Source: Phoronis ovalis (Eukaryota; Phoronida; Phoronidae). Taken from it: a stretch of 10,217 bases of DNA. The position numbers were made by a program, and so were the translations under genes. This document shows positions 7,149 to 10,217 of this stretch, in pieces. Each line of letters opens with the position of its first letter. Position 1 is the stretch's first letter. The stretch is from contig JAOXYB010066334.1 in the NCBI GenBank assembly GCA_028565635.1, positions 1 through 10,217 of the forward strand, given 5' to 3'. The notes under the pieces were generated by a model. That model made no database searches, was not told the origin of the DNA, and saw nothing but the letters and a program-made list of their open reading frames with translations.

Positions 7149-9119
7149 TAAATTATCTTTCCTACATACAAATTATAATTTAAAAACCTTATTATAATTA
7201 AATAACCGTTAATTAAGGGAGTATATTATGGATTTATCCAATCATCGGTATCATGAAGGTGATGAATACTTTCATTTGCATTAACTGTTATAGTAATGAA
7301 CTTTTAACTACCCTAATTATCGGCTCTGTTAGCCTATTTATTTTTTACACTTGGCGTATTTTTTCGGGGTGTTGCTTGCAGACAGTGTAATTATAATAAT
7401 GATTTTTCTTTACTAATAACACCCTTGAGATTTACTGATGTTAATGGGGTCAGCATAGTATATCAACTATAAGTAGCCTTTATTCGTCGTGCCAGCCTTA
7501 AATCAGTTTTTAGAAGGTGAATCGCTGTTAGTCTCTGGAATCAGAAAAGTATCAATAAAAAAATATGTCCACAATATGTTCTGGAAGTTTACACCATACA
7601 CTACAGTCGTCGGGACGTACATGCCGTCAAACGGGCCCTGGTTTTATAACCTTTGTGTACTTTGGGCCGACCACATGTGGTTAAATGCTTAGAGCTCTAA
7701 AGGTGGGTTAAAGAACTTGTGCTTGCATGGTCGACAACAGAACGAAGAAAATAATAAATATTTATATTCATTTCCTGGAATAAGAATGTGCATCATGGAA
7801 GCCGGTACACTATTAGAACCAATTCAGATAAACATAGCTGCGGTAAACAATTACATTCATCAACGCCTGCATATAGCAAAATAATAATATAAATGTATTT
7901 ATAACTAATAACTGGCCATTGGTATTGGTCATTGCCTCTGTGTTTAGCGTTTTAAATCGAATCATTCTTTTATTAATTTCCTGTAGTAATTGACATATAC
8001 TTTATATTGTTGCAACTGGTGACAGTTTGTTCTAGTAATTTACTGCACTATTGGAAACAGTCTCCTACACAATAAAGCTTTTTCTTTTTCATGATTCGTA
8101 GCTCAATTAGTAAAAAAAATATTGGCGTGTATCTTTATCGTATATCAACATTACGTGGTAGTTAGCTTACAATTCTGACTATTAAATGATTTCAAATATT
8201 AAAAACATCTATATTTATTACATTCTAACGCTTATTGTACTAACAAATTTGAATTTATGAGAACTAATTTATAATTATAGTGGTCTATTAATGTTTTCGT
8301 ATCCAGCAAAATAATTTCCCTAAAATGAATAGTATCCTTATCAAAGATATTAAATATTTTATCAACTATTATCAGATTTTTGGTTTTATATGATTTATTT
8401 CATTTCTTTTATATTTTTTTTACCTATGCACATATAATATGTAAAATCAAAAGAAGCTCTTTTATCATTTATTATAATTTCGATTTTCTAAGATGAATAT
8501 TCGCTTCCGAACTTTATTTTAAAAAAAGGTTTATGATTCAACGCTGTGTCATTTGCCTTCTCCGTTAAAACTTGTCATACAAAGAAGTAAGATAAGTCGA
8601 GAAATATGCGTGATGGGAAGTCCCCCGCTCGTAGAAACAATTTCATTCACTTTACTACAGCACAAGCATGTACACACTGTGCATTATTTTCTATAGGTGA
8701 TAATCTGTTTATGACGAAAAGTTATTGCTGTTATTCATTTCGTAGCTGATTAAAATAAGCAGAATTATTAATGAGAATACAAATTATTATAATCAAGAAT
8801 CTTTTAATCTTAGTTATTTCCGCCCTGTCTTTTATTGTAAAAACTGTCAGATGAAGTAATATTGATGATAGATCAGTACACTTCATTAAGAGCGTAAAGT
8901 AAGCATTTTGTTCATTAAACAATACATCAACACCCTTTTTAACATCATCAAAAACCATCGATAGTTTTCGGATAAATCATATCTCCATCATTAATTCAAA
9001 AAATTAATTTAGTGACATTTCATGGTTATATGTTAAAGATAAATGTCTCGCTTCCTGTTAGTATACTAATATTTATTACCTTTTCGGCAGTATCTTTATA
9101 AAGTCTTCGAAGGTCTTTC

Positions 9120-9365
9120 ATGTTTCGAATATAATTTATAAGTATGACATCATAGCATATTCCAATTGAATGGACACTCCATAAATTACAAACCAGATAA
9201 TTTATTTTACGCTTGCTTCCTCGACAAGTTACGACGTTTTCCAAGTTCTTGGTATGTTTCAGATGTACGAAGTGTGACATCATAAGTTGCAACTGATCAG
9301 CAAAGAAACAAATGAAAATCCCATAAATTATAAGCTAAATGATCTACTTCATGCTTGCTTCCTCG
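9120..9365. repeat. Two diverged tandem copies of a ~135-bp unit
   Basis: Copy A spans about 9120-9223 and copy B about 9254-9365. Both contain, in order, ATGTTTC, then AGT(A/G)TGACATCATA (9141-9154 and 9271-9284, 13 of 14 identical), CCATAAATTA and GCTTGCTTCCTCG (9211-9223 and 9353-9365, identical). The offset changes from about 130 to 142, so small indels have built up. On the minus strand an 88-codon frame covers copy A. Confidence 0.65.
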
Positions 9366-9718
9366 CTGACACATTCCTTAATGAAAGTTGTCGTACATGA
9401 TGACAGTATTCATTTTTCGTGATATGTTTGATAAAAATAACCTGTTTGCTTGCAAAGAAAAGAAATATTTAATTCTAAATTCATAAAAGTATAATTTACA
9501 ATTTATCTATTTATATTTTCTTACAAAAGATATTTTGATAAAATAAAAACAAATGTTCTTGTTTCTCTGTTAATAATTATTTTGCCTAAAAATATAATCT
9601 ATATATTTAAACAAAATATCATTAGCTACATGTATGTAGTAGTAAAGTGGCAGCTGTATATCTAGTATTCGGAACATACTTACGTGCTATTTTATATACA
9701 TTACAGTTTAGAAGGGCC

Positions 9719-9778
9719 CAGTCTGAATAAATCCATCCGTTAGTGTTCCGTACATTCTCAACTAACGTCTGGGCTTAA
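9719..9778 (+). repeat. Left terminal inverted repeat of the foldback element
   Basis: Sixty bases from CAGTCTGAAT to GGGCTTAA. Paired with 10141-10200, it has two mismatches, one near the outer end and one mid-arm. Confidence 0.9.
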
Positions 9779-10140
9779 ACATAGTCAATTTTTGCTATAT
9801 TCGAAATAGTTACGTCATTAATCTTTTGCCAACCGAGATAAGCCTTTCTCTCTGCGTGATCCATCGTCGCCTACCACGTCTATTCTATGATCATTATGAC
9901 TCATTCTGAATATGTATCGCCGGGAAGCTTGTTTTTTGTTTAAGGGACTATAGGTAAACGTTGGCAGGACAGAATATGTGTGAGATTGACGCCCTACCCG
10001 CTTAGTCCACTGTTATACCTAATATTGTAAGCTGCAATTTGATTGTTGATTGGTGTCAAGACTTTTGTGACACTTCATATAGAAATAAAGGGATTATCAT
10101 TCTTCTGCTTTTCGAGATAATAAAGAAAAAATGACTATGG

Positions 10141-10200
10141 TTAAGCCCAGACGTTAGTTGAGAAGGTACGGAACACTAACGGATGGATTTATACAGACTG
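10141..10200 (-). repeat. Right terminal inverted repeat of the foldback element
   Basis: Sixty bases from TTAAGCCCAG to ATACAGACTG, the inverted partner of 9719-9778. It ends 17 bases before the window edge, so the complete element lies in view. Confidence 0.9.
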
Positions 10201-10217
10201 AGAAGATCCCACATTGG

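Larger units (their letters stand above)
5931..9110. other. Intergenic AT-rich DNA, no gene seen
   Basis: No convincing exon, tRNA or transposase remnant on either strand. ORFs here are short, lack motifs, and some depend on a GTG start that an animal gene would not use. Small inverted repeats are listed separately. Composition rises slightly in GC at about 6430-6660 without an identifiable feature. Confidence 0.55.
9719..10200. mobile_element. Non-autonomous foldback/MITE-like element with 60-bp terminal inverted repeats
   Basis: Positions 9719-9778 and 10141-10200 are inverted copies matching at 58 of 60 positions. The outer ends are CAGTCTG and CAGACTG. Weaker inverted similarity (CATAGTCA then a T-run) continues some 30 bp inward. 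Flanking bases 9710-9718 (AGAAGGGCC) and 10201-10209 (AGAAGATCC) agree at 7 of 9, consistent with an aged 9-bp target site duplication. The interior of about 360 bp has no transposase frame, so any movement would need an enzyme supplied elsewhere. Long inverted repeats with a 9-bp duplication recall Mutator-like elements; a CAG tip is also seen in hAT elements, which make 8-bp duplications. The class is unresolved. Confidence 0.82.

Noticed and set aside
7489-7692. 67-codon plus-strand ORF
   Set aside because: It depends on a GTG start, has no family motif and no supporting splice or promoter signals.
8090-8160. tRNA-like 5' half (GATTCGTAGCTCAATTAG) suggesting a tRNA or tRNA-derived SINE head
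   Set aside because: There is no anticodon arm, no B-box (GGTTCGAAT-type) and no closing acceptor stem; the following bases are an A-run.
9026-9292. 88-codon minus-strand ORF as a gene
   Set aside because: It sits in a diverged tandem repeat, has no recognised domain and no clear promoter or splice context; kept only as a low-interest finding.

Overview
This window looks like animal nuclear DNA, most likely from a marine invertebrate such as a bivalve or other mollusc. It is strongly AT-rich. It carries one multi-exon gene with small GT-AG introns, a simple microsatellite, a GC-rich minisatellite and a MITE-like foldback element. Nothing resembles bacterial organisation: there are no operons, ribosome binding sites or long ORFs. 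The species assignment is inference from composition and gene type, not from a diagnostic marker.

The only gene I can support runs on the minus strand from about 3534 (predicted transcription start) down to a stop codon at 896-894. Six exons (3450-3390, 3053-2818, 2614-2315, 1914-1777, 1572-1416, 1114-894) join without frame breaks into a 370-residue protein. It has an N-terminal signal peptide, a short Pro/Cys-rich segment, one complete NIDO (nidogen-like) domain and a 73-residue tail with nine cysteines. All five introns have GT...AG ends with phases 1,0,0,0,1, so the NIDO block (exons 2-5) is a symmetric 1-1 module. A TATA box and an initiator-like site lie at suitable distances upstream. 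The protein should be secreted; its function is unknown to me.

The rest is non-coding as far as I can tell. Positions 1-893 hold the 3' end and downstream DNA of the gene. Positions 3571-5700 are AT-rich intergenic DNA with a (CA)8 tract, an A-rich stretch and small hairpins. Positions 5709-5930 are a GC-richer repeat containing about five copies of a ~31-bp unit. Positions 5931-9110 show only small inverted repeats. Positions 9120-9365 hold two diverged copies of a ~135-bp unit. Positions 9719-10200 are a probable non-autonomous transposable element, with 60-bp terminal inverted repeats matching at 58 of 60 positions and an imperfect 9-bp flanking duplication.

I found no multi-gene system. 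The two items most worth following up are the NIDO protein with its unassigned cysteine-rich tail and the foldback element near the right end.
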